DNA of 37,714 nucleotides from Erginobacter sp964465735 (GTDB lineage: Bacteria > Auribacterota > Erginobacteria > Erginobacterales > Erginobacteraceae). Made by a program: the position numbers and the translations under genes. The stretch is from the NCBI GenBank assembly GCA_964465735.1, contig CAYXKT010000009.1, positions 1 to 37,714 of the forward strand, given 5' to 3'. The notes under the pieces are model-generated. The model was not told the DNA's origin and did not search any database. It saw only the letters and a program-made list of their open reading frames with translations. How positions within the stretch are numbered: the first letter of the stretch is position 1; every line of letters starts with the position of its first letter. Shown here piece after piece: positions 16,449 through 25,241 of this stretch.

Positions 16449-17777
16449 TTAAAACCGGGCCAGTATCTGCCAGCGAGCAAAGAAACTATTATCATCTCCG
16501 GAGTAAAAGTTTCCCGGGATAAAGTACTCACCAAGGAGATGACCAAAGAGCCAGTCATTGAAATCGTATCTAAGGACGAACTGGGGGTTCTGGCCCCGAT
16601 CCTTTCCAGTCCCGAAGGCGGGGGTTCCCGGGCCGGCCTCATTGGCCCGCAGGTACTGGTAAACCAGATCAACCGTCAGCCGCTCGATCGGCGCCAGGGA
16701 TAACTTGGCCCGATAGATCTGGGTGTTGGTCCAGTAGGCGACGTCCTTTTCCGGAACCTGAGAATAGACATAGAGTTCACTCCACTTCGGCCAGCGGGCC
16801 AGGACCGGATCCCAGCCGCCGTATTTTCGCTCGTCAGGATCGTCTCCGGAGAGATAAACATACTCCAGGGAGAAGGCCGGCCGACAATCGAGATCGGTCA
16901 AAGTATAGGTTCCCCGCCCATAACCGCCGAAAGCGGTCATTGAATGATCGCCGTAATCCCCGACCTGGAGCGTAGCCTCGGCCCCGTAGGAGATCCGATC
17001 GGTCAGCAATCCCGAAAGTCGGCCGCCGAGGATGTTGATAGTATGATCGGGCCATTTTTCCGGAGCATAGTCGTTGACCAACCCCCGCTTCAGGAGGTAG
17101 TAGGCCTCAATTTTCTGCCTCTCGATCAGACCGGTATCAGTCAGGTACGCTCCGAAGAGGCCAACGGTCTGGCTGTCAAGTCTCCCCGGCGGACCGCTGG
17201 CGGAGAGCGGTTCGCTATTCTTATTGACCGAGAACCACTGTCTGCCGGTATTCCAGATGGCGAGAAAATCGATCTGAGTCTGATCGAGATCAAGGGTCAG
17301 TTTGACAGCATCGGAGCAGGAGGTTCGGGAGCCGTCGAGAGGGGTCCCGTCGAGGATCAAAAACCCTTCCCCATACATCAGATCCTGGCGCCCAACCCGC
17401 AAAGAGAGAGGGATATCCGCAAAACCTTGAAAGCTCAGGTAGGCATTGTCGAGAATCACCTCGTCTCGGAGGGGATGGACGCGGTTTTTCGGTTTGGCGT
17501 AGTAACGCCACTCGTTGGTCAGGCGGGTATAAGCTGTAATCTGCTCGATCGGGGCCAGCTGAAAATAGAGCCGGGAGCGCATCCGCCAGAAATGCTGCTG
17601 GTCGGATTTATTCTCGGAGTCCCAGGTGATGATATTATTAAATCCAGCTTCTCGGATCCGGATATCCCCCCCGACCTGGAACAAGTCCGACTTAATCGCA
17701 TCATCCAGGATACCCGCCTGCAACGTGGACACCACCAGCAACAGCGCGATCATCTCCAGAAAGATTCTTCGGCCCAT
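16449..17777 (-). CDS. Outer-membrane beta-barrel, alginate-export-like
   Basis: A 442-residue protein with a signal peptide (core MIALLLVVSTLQA) and then alternating amphipathic strands throughout: FWRMRSRLYFQLAP, ITAYTRLTNEWRYY, PLSLRVGRQDLMYGEGF. It ends in an aromatic ARF, the usual beta-barrel insertion signal. The RxRxR-rich early strands and VGRQDL-GEGFLILDG segment match the alginate export (AlgE-like) porin family, though the solute is unknown. I start at the ATG at 17777, seven bases after aggagg, rather than at the GTG at 17780. It may export the polysaccharide implied by the adjacent epimerase gene. Confidence 0.8.
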   Translation of the reverse strand: MGRRIFLEMIALLLVVSTLQAGILDDAIKSDLFQVGGDIRIREAGFNNIITWDSENKSDQQHFWRMRSRLYFQLAPIEQITAYTRLTNEWRYYAKPKNRVHPLRDEVILDNAYLSFQGFADIPLSLRVGRQDLMYGEGFLILDGTPLDGSRTSCSDAVKLTLDLDQTQIDFLAIWNTGRQWFSVNKNSEPLSASGPPGRLDSQTVGLFGAYLTDTGLIERQKIEAYYLLKRGLVNDYAPEKWPDHTINILGGRLSGLLTDRISYGAEATLQVGDYGDHSMTAFGGYGRGTYTLTDLDCRPAFSLEYVYLSGDDPDERKYGGWDPVLARWPKWSELYVYSQVPEKDVAYWTNTQIYRAKLSLAPIERLTVDLVYQYLRANEAGPGTPAFGTGKDRGQNPQFVLRYDFNDWLFGHLLGEYFIPGNFYSGDDNSFFARWQILARF

Positions 17778-17961
17778 CACTCAACCTCCTGGCCCCGGCA
17801 TTTGCTGTAAATAACCACCCCGATCCGGACGCCGATTTTGTCTCCCGTTTCTGCCTGGCGGGAGAGCGGATTTAAAATACCAGTCAACAAATAACTCCCG
17901 GGCTGGACACCCTGTCCGCGTAATTAGTGCCTGAACAAGAACCTCAAATTATATAGAACTT

Positions 17962-18040
17962 GTCATCGCGAGGAACGAAGTGATAAAGCAATCTCATCAC
18001 AAAAGAAACAGATTGCTTCGTCGCCCCTCCTCGCAATGTC
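17962..18040. repeat. Inverted-repeat element (CATTGCGAGG type)
   Basis: Imperfect arms of about 31 bp (17962-17994 and 18010-18040) face each other across 15 bases; both contain gcgagga and aagcaatct. This matches a common dispersed bacterial repeat with cattgcgagg and gaagcaatct ends. It lies in the 369-bp gap between the porin gene and the last ACT gene; the rest of the gap shows no gene. Confidence 0.65.
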
Positions 18041-18146
18041 CTGGTTTCCGGGGTTTCCGTTCAGACGCTACTTAAGCAAAAGGGGTATCGATAGAGAATA
18101 CAGACGTTACTGAATAAATATTAACATACAATCTTCAGAGAACGGA

Positions 18147-18575
18147 TCAGAGGTAATAGAGATCATTTTCTTCGAGAAGTTCAATCCCCGCTTCCCGAAG
18201 CAGGCGGGACGCCTCCTCGGGTTTGGCGACCTGGATTACGAAGACCCCGGTTTGACCGGACTGGAGCACGAAACCGTAGGCATCATCAACGTTTATCTTA
18301 TGCCGGTTCAGAGTCCGGGCAATCGTGAGCAAGCCTCCGGGCTGGTCGGTAATCCGAGCCGCCACCACTGACTTGAGAACCGCCACCATCCCCTGGTCGG
18401 TCAGGATGGAAACAGCCTTTTTCGGGTCATCGACCAGCAGTTTGATCACCCCGAAATCCCCACTATCGGCAATGGTGATCGCCCGGATATTTATCCCCTG
18501 CTCCGCCAGAAGGTTAGTCATCCCTTCCAGCTTTCCCGGCTTGTTCTCCGAAAATACGGCGATATGATGGGGCAT
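18147..18575 (-). CDS. Tandem ACT-domain protein (second copy)
   Basis: A 142-residue protein made of two ACT domains: IAVFSENKPGKLEGMTNLL with a DSGDFGVIKLLV strand, then ITDQPGGLLTIARTL with AYGFVLQSG. ACT domains bind amino acids, and stand-alone double-ACT proteins of this type are typically neighbours of phenylacetate-CoA ligase genes. It follows paaK2 and is clearly related to the protein at 20391-20822. The ATG at 18575 has a gaggag site; a longer TTG-started form would contain that site. Role inferred: an aromatic-amino-acid sensor for the ligase or the pathway. Confidence 0.85.
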   Translation of the reverse strand: MPHHIAVFSENKPGKLEGMTNLLAEQGINIRAITIADSGDFGVIKLLVDDPKKAVSILTDQGMVAVLKSVVAARITDQPGGLLTIARTLNRHKINVDDAYGFVLQSGQTGVFVIQVAKPEEASRLLREAGIELLEENDLYYL

Positions 18576-18861
18576 TTTCTTTCTCCTCAAATCGATTAAT
18601 TGTTTAATCGGGACATTATGAATGGATAGAGGTTAGTTGATGAAAAATAAATTGCGATCCGATCCGGCCGGAGAGGTGAAGCATTGAACCTAAATTGAGC
18701 GATTCTATGCGGCGAACTGCACCAATCTTTTGCGTCCGAACGGATATTGAAAATCCTCGCCATATCTCCTGGATATGGCTGCGGTTTTCGCAACCCGTCG
18801 GCCGGCAAAATCTTAGCACGTTTCATCCGCAATAATCGCTCAACTTAGGTTGAGATAACAG

Positions 18862-18945
18862 AGTGATGGAGTGATGGGGGGAGGAAAAGTTACCCGATAC
18901 CCCAGTACTCCAATATTCCATCCCGCTCTCACTCCGGCTGATCCG
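18862..18945. repeat. GGAGTGATGG-type dispersed repeat (copy 1)
   Basis: The gap between the ACT gene and paaK2 (18576-18985) holds gagtgatggagtgatgggg and, about 50 bases on, actccaatattccatccc. Related words occur at 20365-20385 and 25092-25177. No gene is seen in the rest of this gap. Confidence 0.45.
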
Positions 18946-18985
18946 GAACTTTTTTACCAGACGCAATGGGATAAAAGCTGCTTGA

Positions 18986-20287
18986 TTACATCTCCCGGTT
19001 GTCGATCACCCGCTTGGCCTTGCCCTGGCTGAGAGGGAGCGCTCCCGGCTCCAGGAGTTCAATCTCAGTGGTGATCAGGATCTCTTCTCTGAGCGCACGC
19101 TGAATTTTTTTCTTCAACAGCCGCAGCTCCTCCACCTCGCCCCCAAAGGTCCGGCCGGTAATCTCCACCTGGACCGTCATCCGGTCAAGGTTCTCCACCC
19201 GATCGAGGACGATCCGGTAATTGCACCCCACCTCGGGGATCCGCATCAGCTCGTTCTCGATCTGACTGGGAAATACATTCACCCCCCGGACGATCAGCAT
19301 ATCGTCAGTCCGGCCGACAATCCTCGATAACCGCTTGAAGTTCCGACCACAGCAACAGTCAGTCCGTTCGTAGAACCGGGCCAGGTCGCGGGAACGGTAG
19401 CGGATCAGAGGCATCGCCTCTCGGGTCAGGGTGGTAAAGACTACCTCCCCCTCCTCTCCCGGAGGCAGCGAATCGCCGCTGACCGGGTCGATAACTTCGA
19501 CAATATAATTATCCTCCCAGACGTGCATCCCCTCGCTCATACCACATTCGAAAGCTACCCCCGGCCCGTTCATCTCGCTCAGTCCGTAACAGTTCAGGGC
19601 CTGGACCTGAAAGCTCCGTTCCAATTTATCCCGGGTCGCCTCCGAGTAGGGTTCGGCACCAAAGATCAGGGTCCGGAGCTGGAAATCTGCGGGTGAATAA
19701 CCCAGGTCTTGGATCGCCTCGCTGACGTGCAAGGCGTAACTGGGGGTAATATGGATAAAAGTAGTACCGAAATCCCGTAAAAACTGGATCTGCCGTTGGG
19801 TATTTCCGCCTCCCATCGGGATCACCATCATCCCGACTCTCTCCGCGCCATAGTGAAGACCCAACCCCCCGGTAAAGAGACCGTAACTCATCATATTCTG
19901 AAAAACATCTTCCCGGGTCCCCCCGGCCATCACCAGGCCGCGGGCGACCATATCGGTCCAGCGGTCGAGATCGCCGGCGGTATGATAGATCACAGTCGAT
20001 TGGCCGGTCGTCCCGGAAGAAGCGTGCATCCGCACCACCTCGCCCCGATCCATCGCCAGCAACGCCCGGGGATAGGCCCGCCTCAAATCTTCCTTGGCGG
20101 TAAATGGAAAGCGCCGCAGATCGTCAAGGGAACGGATGGAGTCCGGCCCCAGATTTAGCTCGCCCCAGATCTTGCCGTAGTACTCCGAGTTCAAGGCTCG
20201 AGCCACCGTATTCTTCAGTCTCTGCAGCTGGAGGGCGGCCAGTTCGTTCCGTCCAATCGTCTCACTCTTCCGGTCCCAGTAATTCAT
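18986..20287 (-). CDS. paaK: Phenylacetate-CoA ligase family enzyme (second copy)
   Basis: AMP-forming adenylate enzyme that activates an aryl acid with ATP and CoA. The 433-residue protein shows the nucleotide loop HASSGTTGQST, the YGLSEMNGPG motif, a two-Cys segment (CCCGR), GRTDDMLIVRG and a C-terminal QGKAKRVID tail with the catalytic Lys. I choose the ATG at 20287 (MNYWDRK) because it aligns with the start of the paralogue at 20941-22239 (432 residues); earlier in-frame starts at 20305 and 20362 lack a ribosome binding site. It is followed by its own ACT gene. The paralogue is clearly diverged, suggesting different substrates, for example phenylacetate versus indoleacetate or 4-hydroxyphenylacetate. 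Confidence 0.9.
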   Translation of the reverse strand: MNYWDRKSETIGRNELAALQLQRLKNTVARALNSEYYGKIWGELNLGPDSIRSLDDLRRFPFTAKEDLRRAYPRALLAMDRGEVVRMHASSGTTGQSTVIYHTAGDLDRWTDMVARGLVMAGGTREDVFQNMMSYGLFTGGLGLHYGAERVGMMVIPMGGGNTQRQIQFLRDFGTTFIHITPSYALHVSEAIQDLGYSPADFQLRTLIFGAEPYSEATRDKLERSFQVQALNCYGLSEMNGPGVAFECGMSEGMHVWEDNYIVEVIDPVSGDSLPPGEEGEVVFTTLTREAMPLIRYRSRDLARFYERTDCCCGRNFKRLSRIVGRTDDMLIVRGVNVFPSQIENELMRIPEVGCNYRIVLDRVENLDRMTVQVEITGRTFGGEVEELRLLKKKIQRALREEILITTEIELLEPGALPLSQGKAKRVIDNREM

Positions 20288-20364
20288 TGGCTTGGAGATT
20301 GTCATAGGTTTAATTTGGTTGGCGACAATTATAATGGTAGATGAATATGGAGCACTGGACACTG

Positions 20365-20385
20365 TCCCATCACTCCATCACTTCG
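20365..20385. repeat. GGAGTGATGG-type dispersed repeat (short copy 2)
   Basis: cccatcactccatcactt in the 103-bp gap between the ACT gene and paaK2 is the complement of the gagtgatggagtgatggg word at 18862 and resembles the copy at 25092-25177. Confidence 0.35.
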
Positions 20386-20390
20386 TTTTC

Positions 20391-20822
20391 CTATAGGTTA
20401 TAGACCTGCTCCGCCTTCAAAATAGGCACCCCGGCAGCGGAAAGGGCGGTAGCAGCCCGTTCTATATCCTCAACCCGGATGACCACCGCCGCGTTGCCCG
20501 CCTTCTTCTCGACAAAGGCGTACATATACTCCACATTGACCCCTTCCCGGCATAAAACCTTGAGGACATCGGAGAGGCCGCCGGGTCGGTCAGAGACTTC
20601 GATGGCCAGGACTTCGGTCACAGCAACGGCGAAGCCCTTCTCCTTGAGGGCGGTGAAGGCCTCATCGGGTCGATTAACGATCAGCCGCAGGATTCCAAAG
20701 TCGCTGGTATCGGCCAGCGAGAGAGCCCGGATGTTCCGGCCCTTTTCTTTCAGGGTCTCCGTCAACTCCCAGAGACGACCGGCCTTGTTCTCCAGAAATA
20801 CCGATATCTGTTTTACCCGCAT
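20391..20822 (-). CDS. Tandem ACT-domain protein (first copy)
   Basis: A 143-residue double-ACT protein: ISVFLENKAGRLWELTETL and DTSDFGILRLIV in the first domain, VSDRPGGLSDVLKVL and MYAFVEKK in the second. It lies between the two paaK genes and resembles the product of 18147-18575 over its whole length. The ATG has an aaggggtg site. Known stand-alone ACT proteins beside PaaK and IorAB are thought to sense aromatic amino acids; no catalytic domain is present. Role inferred from context. Confidence 0.88.
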   Translation of the reverse strand: MRVKQISVFLENKAGRLWELTETLKEKGRNIRALSLADTSDFGILRLIVNRPDEAFTALKEKGFAVAVTEVLAIEVSDRPGGLSDVLKVLCREGVNVEYMYAFVEKKAGNAAVVIRVEDIERAATALSAAGVPILKAEQVYNL

Positions 20823-20940
20823 AAATCACACCCCTTAATCAACAATTTCTACCACAGAAGCACCGAGAACCCCGAAATGTTATTCCTGTTGTTTTACCTC
20901 TCTGGGGTCTCTCTGTCTCCAGGGTAAATATATTTAGATG

Positions 20941-22239
20941 TCAATCCCGGCGACAGTCGATCACCCGCCGGGACTTGCCCATCGAGCGCTCGATCGTCTT
21001 CGGCTCCACCAGCTTGACCTCCACCGCCAGGGACAGTACGCACTCGATCTCTTTTTTGATCTTCCGCCGCAGACTCTGGAGCCGGCGGATCTCATCGGAA
21101 AAAATATTCTCATCCACTTCGACCTGGACTTCCAGGGTATCCAGACCCCTGATCCTATCCACCACCAGCTGATAATGGGGCTGAGCGCCATCAACTTCAA
21201 GGAGGACCGCCTCGATCTGAGAGGGAAAGACGTTGATCCCCCGGATGATCAGCATATCATCGGTCCGGCCCTTGACCTTGCTGATCCGGGGCAGGGTCCG
21301 GCCGCAGGCGCAGGGCTGGTAGTTGATCGAGACGATATCTCCGGTCCGGTAACGCAAGAGCGGAATCGCCTCCTTGGTCAGGGTGGTGATCACCAATTCA
21401 CCGTCCTTGCCTTCCGGGCAATCCTCTCCGGTCAGGGGATCGATCACTTCAGGAAAAAAGACATCGCTGAAGATATGCAAACCGTTTTTCTCCGGACATT
21501 CCTGGGCGACCCCGGGCCCGATGATCTCAGAAAGGCCGTAGATATCGAGAGCGGTCATATCCCAGGCTGCCTCGATCTCTCTGCGCAGTCCCGCCGTCCA
21601 GGGTTCCGCCCCCAGAACCCCGATGCGGATCGCGGACCGCAGAGGATCAAACCCCATATCTCTTGCCTCTTCGGCCATATAAAGGGCATAGCTGGGGGTA
21701 CAGGTCAAAACGGTGGTCTTAAAGTCGCGCATCAGCTTCAGCTGACGTTTGGTCCCCCCGGAAGACATCGGGACCGTGGCCGCTCCCAATTCCAGAGCTC
21801 CATAATGGACCCCCAGACCTCCGGTAAAAAGCCCATAACCGTAGGCATTCTGGACGATGTCATCAGGGGTGACCCCGGCGATGGCCAGGGACCGGGCCAT
21901 CACTTCCGACCAGAGCTGGATATCGTTATGGGTATAGGCGACCACAGTCGGGTTGCCGGTGGTCCCACTGGAAGCGTGAATTTCCTTCACTTCCTTTAAG
22001 TCAACACAGAACATTCCGAACGGATAACTGTCTCTTAAGTCGGTCTTCCGGGTAAAGGGAAGCCGCTTCAGGTCAGCCAGACTCTTGAGCGAATCGGCGG
22101 TAAAACCGGCGGCGGCAAATTGCTCCCGGGAAAATTCCGACCTCTCCCGGAGATAATCGACCAGCCGACGTAAGCGCTCCAGCTGGAGTACTTCCAGCTT
22201 CCGGGGCTCCATACATTCGATCTCCTGATTCCAGATCAT
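20941..22239 (-). CDS. paaK: Phenylacetate-CoA ligase family enzyme (first copy)
   Basis: A 432-residue AMP-forming aryl-acid:CoA ligase. Motifs are HASSGTTGNPTVV (nucleotide loop), YGLSEIIGPG, a CACGR segment, GRTDDMLIIRG and a C-terminal GKSRRVID tail. It directly follows iorB (19-bp gap), the standard arrangement in which the ligase and indolepyruvate oxidoreductase interconvert aryl acid, aryl-CoA and arylpyruvate. The ATG has an aaaggg site. Compared with the second PaaK, many residues between the motifs differ, so a distinct substrate is likely. Confidence 0.92.
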   Translation of the reverse strand: MIWNQEIECMEPRKLEVLQLERLRRLVDYLRERSEFSREQFAAAGFTADSLKSLADLKRLPFTRKTDLRDSYPFGMFCVDLKEVKEIHASSGTTGNPTVVAYTHNDIQLWSEVMARSLAIAGVTPDDIVQNAYGYGLFTGGLGVHYGALELGAATVPMSSGGTKRQLKLMRDFKTTVLTCTPSYALYMAEEARDMGFDPLRSAIRIGVLGAEPWTAGLRREIEAAWDMTALDIYGLSEIIGPGVAQECPEKNGLHIFSDVFFPEVIDPLTGEDCPEGKDGELVITTLTKEAIPLLRYRTGDIVSINYQPCACGRTLPRISKVKGRTDDMLIIRGINVFPSQIEAVLLEVDGAQPHYQLVVDRIRGLDTLEVQVEVDENIFSDEIRRLQSLRRKIKKEIECVLSLAVEVKLVEPKTIERSMGKSRRVIDCRRD

Positions 22240-22258
22240 TCTTGATTCCCTTTCTTGG

Positions 22259-22861
22259 TCATTGCCGAATATTCAACTCTTCTCCGGCCGCTCTCCCCAG
22301 TCGGAAAGCCTTCCAGTTGAGGTCCCGAAGCGAGTCTTTGATGAACCGGTAAATGACCCACTTCCAGGCGGAGAGTTCAAAATCCAGACCGAGGGAAAGC
22401 ATCCCCAGCAGATAGATATTGGCCGGCCGGGAGGTGCCCAGAGAAGAAACCAGCTCGTCTCCGGCGACCCCGGCCACCCGGTATCCCTCTCCAATCAGAG
22501 TCTCCTCTATTCCGGAGGGATACACCGCGACCCCGGCCAGGACCGGGGCCGGGAGAACCCGTTGTCGCTGAAGGAATATCCTCGCCTGATTCCGAATCGA
22601 CTTCCGGTGGCGAAGCGCCTCCAATTCTTCGAGGGCAATCAGGAAATCCCCCTCCCCGGCCGGGGTCAGAGGCGAGTAAACCCGCTCTCCGAAACGGACC
22701 TGGGAAAGAACTGATCCCCCCCGCTGGGCCATCCCGTGGACCTCGCTGCTCTTAACGGCGAGTCCGGATCGGGCCGCGACCTCGGAGAGAATCCCCGCCG
22801 CCAACAGGGTCCCCTGCCCACCGACACCGACAACAATCACGCTGGTAGTTTTTTTACTCAT
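22259..22861 (-). CDS. iorB: Indolepyruvate:ferredoxin oxidoreductase beta subunit
   Basis: Gamma-type domain of the 2-oxoacid:ferredoxin oxidoreductases. The 200-residue protein begins with VGVGGQGTLLAAGILSEVA and has SSEVHGMAQRGGSVLSQVRFG, both characteristic of IorB. With IorA it catalyses reversible oxidative decarboxylation of arylpyruvates to aryl-CoA, coupled to ferredoxin. It is separated from iorA by 171 bp with no gene; that gap contains a short GC hairpin (ggcggcttttccccgcc) that might modulate transcription. The ATG lacks a strong ribosome binding site. Confidence 0.93.
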   Translation of the reverse strand: MSKKTTSVIVVGVGGQGTLLAAGILSEVAARSGLAVKSSEVHGMAQRGGSVLSQVRFGERVYSPLTPAGEGDFLIALEELEALRHRKSIRNQARIFLQRQRVLPAPVLAGVAVYPSGIEETLIGEGYRVAGVAGDELVSSLGTSRPANIYLLGMLSLGLDFELSAWKWVIYRFIKDSLRDLNWKAFRLGRAAGEELNIRQ

Positions 22862-23032
22862 CAGTTTCTCGCGACTCTTTTCTCGAAAAATCTCATCAAC
22901 CGCAGATCAAGCGGAGAGGACGGGTTTTTTCCCATTGTGATAATACCCGGCTGAATCATCGCCGGTTAGGTCTTTAACAGGCGGCTTTTCCCCGCCGGTC
23001 CCAGAGCACTTGAGTCAATCCGCCCGATCCGC

Positions 23033-24769
23033 TTAATCGGCGGTTAATTTCTTTGTAATAGCTCCGCGGACACAGATCGTGGCGCAGATACCACAGCCGG
23101 TACAAGAACTGGGATCAATCGAAACCTTTCCATCGTCTCCGGCGGCAAGGGCCGGGCAACCGGATTTCAGGCAAATCCCGCAGGCAACACAGATCTCCGG
23201 GTCCACCCGATAGGGAGATTGCTTCTTCTCTCCCTTAAGCAAAACGCAGGGTGCCCGGGCGATCAAAACCGAGGGCTCCGGCCGGTCCAGGGAATCCTTT
23301 AAATAATCTTCCAGGGCCGCCAGGTCGTAAGCGGAGATGACCTTCAGCCTCTTCACCCCCACCCCCCGGCAGACCGCCTCCAGGCTGAGCGGGATGACCG
23401 CTTCATCCATCAATGTCTTCCCGGTCGCCGGGTGGGGCTGGTGACCGGTCATCGCGGTAGTCCGGTTATCCAGGATAATCACCACCCCCCCATTGCCGTT
23501 ATAGACAATATCGATCAGGCCGGTGATCCCGGAGTGGAAAAAGGTACTATCCCCGATCACCGCCACCACCTGGCGCCCCTCGGCAGCGTCCAGAACCCTC
23601 CGGTAGCCCTCCGACTGCCCCAGCCCGGCCCCCATACAGAGGCAGGTGTCGAGAGCCGAAAGCGGAGGCAGGGTTCCCAGAGTATAACAACCGATATCCC
23701 CGGTGACAAAGAGCTTCAGTTTCTTCAAGACCCAGAAGACCGCCCGATGGGGACAGCCGGCGCACATCACCGGCGGCCGGCCGGGGAGCGAGGACGGCGG
23801 GGCGGCTTTCTCGGCCCGGTTGGCCAGCAGGTTTTTTACCCGGTCGGGGTTGAGTTCGCCCAGACCGTACTGGGGACGTTTCGAACGGATCGCGATCCCC
23901 ATCGCCCGGATCTCGGTGGCCAGAAAAGGATCGAGTTCCTCGACCAGGAAAGGCGGGGTCTTAGCCCGGGCGAACTTCTTCAAAAGCTTTCGAGGAAGCG
24001 GATAGACCATCCCTAATTTCAGATAAGACGCCCCGGGGTTGACTTCCCGGCAGTACTGGTAGGCAACCCCCGAGGTGATGATCTTCTCTCCCGATCGGCC
24101 CGGCTCAACCCGATTGCAGGGAGCTGATTCAGCGTAAAGGGCCAGTTTCTTTAGTTTCTCCTCAAGGACCCGGCGGCGGGCAGCGGCGTACTTCGGGATC
24201 ATCACCTGACGTTCCGGATCACGGACGATCCGGCGAGTTGCCGGCTTTTTCCGCCGACCGGTCTCGGCCAGGGTCCGGGAATGGGAGATCCGGGTAACCA
24301 GACGGAGGATAACCGGGGTCTGGAACTGTTCACTGATCCGGAAAGCGAGCAGGGTCAGCTCTCTGGCTTCCGCACTGTCGGAGGGCTCCAGGATCGGGAT
24401 CCGAGCCGCCCGCCCATAGTGGCGGCTGTCCTGTTCATTTTGGGAACTCTGCAGACCCGGATCGTCGGCAACCACGATCACCAATCCTCCCCGAACCCCG
24501 GTATAGGCCAGGGTAAAAAGAGGGTCGGCCGCCACATTCAACCCCACCTGTTTCATCGTCACCAAGACCCGACCGCCGGCCCAACTCGCCCCGGAACCGA
24601 CTTCCAGGGCCACCTTCTCGTTCGGACACCACTGGGCCCGGAGGCCGGAGTAAGTGGAGAGGGCTTCTAAGATCTCCGAAGAAGGGGTCCCCGGATAACC
24701 GGTACCAAGAATGACCCCGGCTTCCCAGGCCCCCCGAGCCACCGCTTCATTTCCCGACATTAATTTCAT
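23033..24769 (-). CDS. iorA: Indolepyruvate:ferredoxin oxidoreductase alpha subunit
   Basis: Thiamin-diphosphate, iron-sulfur subunit. The 578-residue protein has the N-terminal POR pyrimidine domain (GTGYPGTPSSEILEAL), the thiamin-diphosphate-binding core with TGDIGCYTLG and GDSTFFHSGITGLIDIVYN, and two C-terminal [4Fe-4S] motifs: an atypical CVACGICLKSGCP and CTGCGICATIC. Length is slightly below the common 590-620. The first gene upstream (24780-25073) is 10 bp away, so the pair is co-transcribed. In combination with the downstream ligases it can run in the reductive direction (aryl-CoA to arylpyruvate) in anaerobes; direction here is inferred from trpR context. Confidence 0.95.
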   Translation of the reverse strand: MKLMSGNEAVARGAWEAGVILGTGYPGTPSSEILEALSTYSGLRAQWCPNEKVALEVGSGASWAGGRVLVTMKQVGLNVAADPLFTLAYTGVRGGLVIVVADDPGLQSSQNEQDSRHYGRAARIPILEPSDSAEARELTLLAFRISEQFQTPVILRLVTRISHSRTLAETGRRKKPATRRIVRDPERQVMIPKYAAARRRVLEEKLKKLALYAESAPCNRVEPGRSGEKIITSGVAYQYCREVNPGASYLKLGMVYPLPRKLLKKFARAKTPPFLVEELDPFLATEIRAMGIAIRSKRPQYGLGELNPDRVKNLLANRAEKAAPPSSLPGRPPVMCAGCPHRAVFWVLKKLKLFVTGDIGCYTLGTLPPLSALDTCLCMGAGLGQSEGYRRVLDAAEGRQVVAVIGDSTFFHSGITGLIDIVYNGNGGVVIILDNRTTAMTGHQPHPATGKTLMDEAVIPLSLEAVCRGVGVKRLKVISAYDLAALEDYLKDSLDRPEPSVLIARAPCVLLKGEKKQSPYRVDPEICVACGICLKSGCPALAAGDDGKVSIDPSSCTGCGICATICVRGAITKKLTAD

Positions 24770-24779
24770 CAGTGCAATC

Positions 24780-25073
24780 TCATTCCCCTTTCGAGCGATT
24801 ATCCCGATCCGGAGCCGGCTGGATCCGCTTTTGAGCCCGTTCGATCAGTTCGACCAGGGTCGCCGCCTTAGCCGGGGCCGGTTCGGCAAGATCAGCCAAT
24901 TCTTCGGGGGAATAGTTAGCCCGGAGAAAATCTCCAATCGGAATCTTATCGAACCAACAATCCAGAATTTTTTTACAGGGGAGACCTTCTCTTTCTGAAC
25001 GGCAATAGGCAAAGGTCAGGTGATGGCCCAGCCGGCGGCAGTAGATCTCCCGGGAATCGTTAGTCTTGTCCAT
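24780..25073 (-). CDS. Small cysteine protein preceding iorA
   Basis: A 97-residue protein whose first half has four cysteines in IYCRRLGHHLTFAYCRSERE and GLPCKKILDCW (residues 12-39), followed by a helical Ala/Glu-rich tail. The cysteine pattern could bind zinc or an iron-sulfur cluster; I do not recognise a named family. It sits 10 bp before iorA and is surely in the same operon, which suggests a maturation, electron-transfer or regulatory role for the oxidoreductase. The ATG has no clear ribosome binding site. Confidence 0.7.
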   Translation of the reverse strand: MDKTNDSREIYCRRLGHHLTFAYCRSEREGLPCKKILDCWFDKIPIGDFLRANYSPEELADLAEPAPAKAATLVELIERAQKRIQPAPDRDNRSKGE

Positions 25074-25091
25074 TGGGGGATTTTAAATCCT

Positions 25092-25177
25092 GGATGATGG
25101 AATGATGCGATATTGGAGTAATGGAGTGATGAAGTGATGGGCGGCTTTACCTGCTTCCATCACTCCACCATTCCATT
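25092..25177. repeat. GGAGTGATGG-type dispersed repeat (copy 3, inverted pair)
   Basis: gatggaatgatgcgatattg and ggagtaatggagtgatgaag are followed by the opposite-facing ccatcactccaccattcc. The two halves form an imperfect inverted repeat in the gap between the TrpB2 gene and the small cysteine gene. Related words occur at 18862 and 20365. Confidence 0.5.
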
Positions 25178-25241
25178 TTGAATCACCGGTATCCTGAGTC
25201 CATATTTTCCCCAGAAGAATAAGAGGAGCTTCTGTAACGGA

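Noticed and set aside
16944..17810. + strand open frame over the porin gene
   Set aside because: Shadow of the beta-barrel gene; no start signal and no domain.
20938..21999. Long + strand open frame over paaK (353 codons)
   Set aside because: Antisense shadow of a gene with unmistakable ligase motifs; His/Asp/Gly-rich low-complexity product typical of such shadows.
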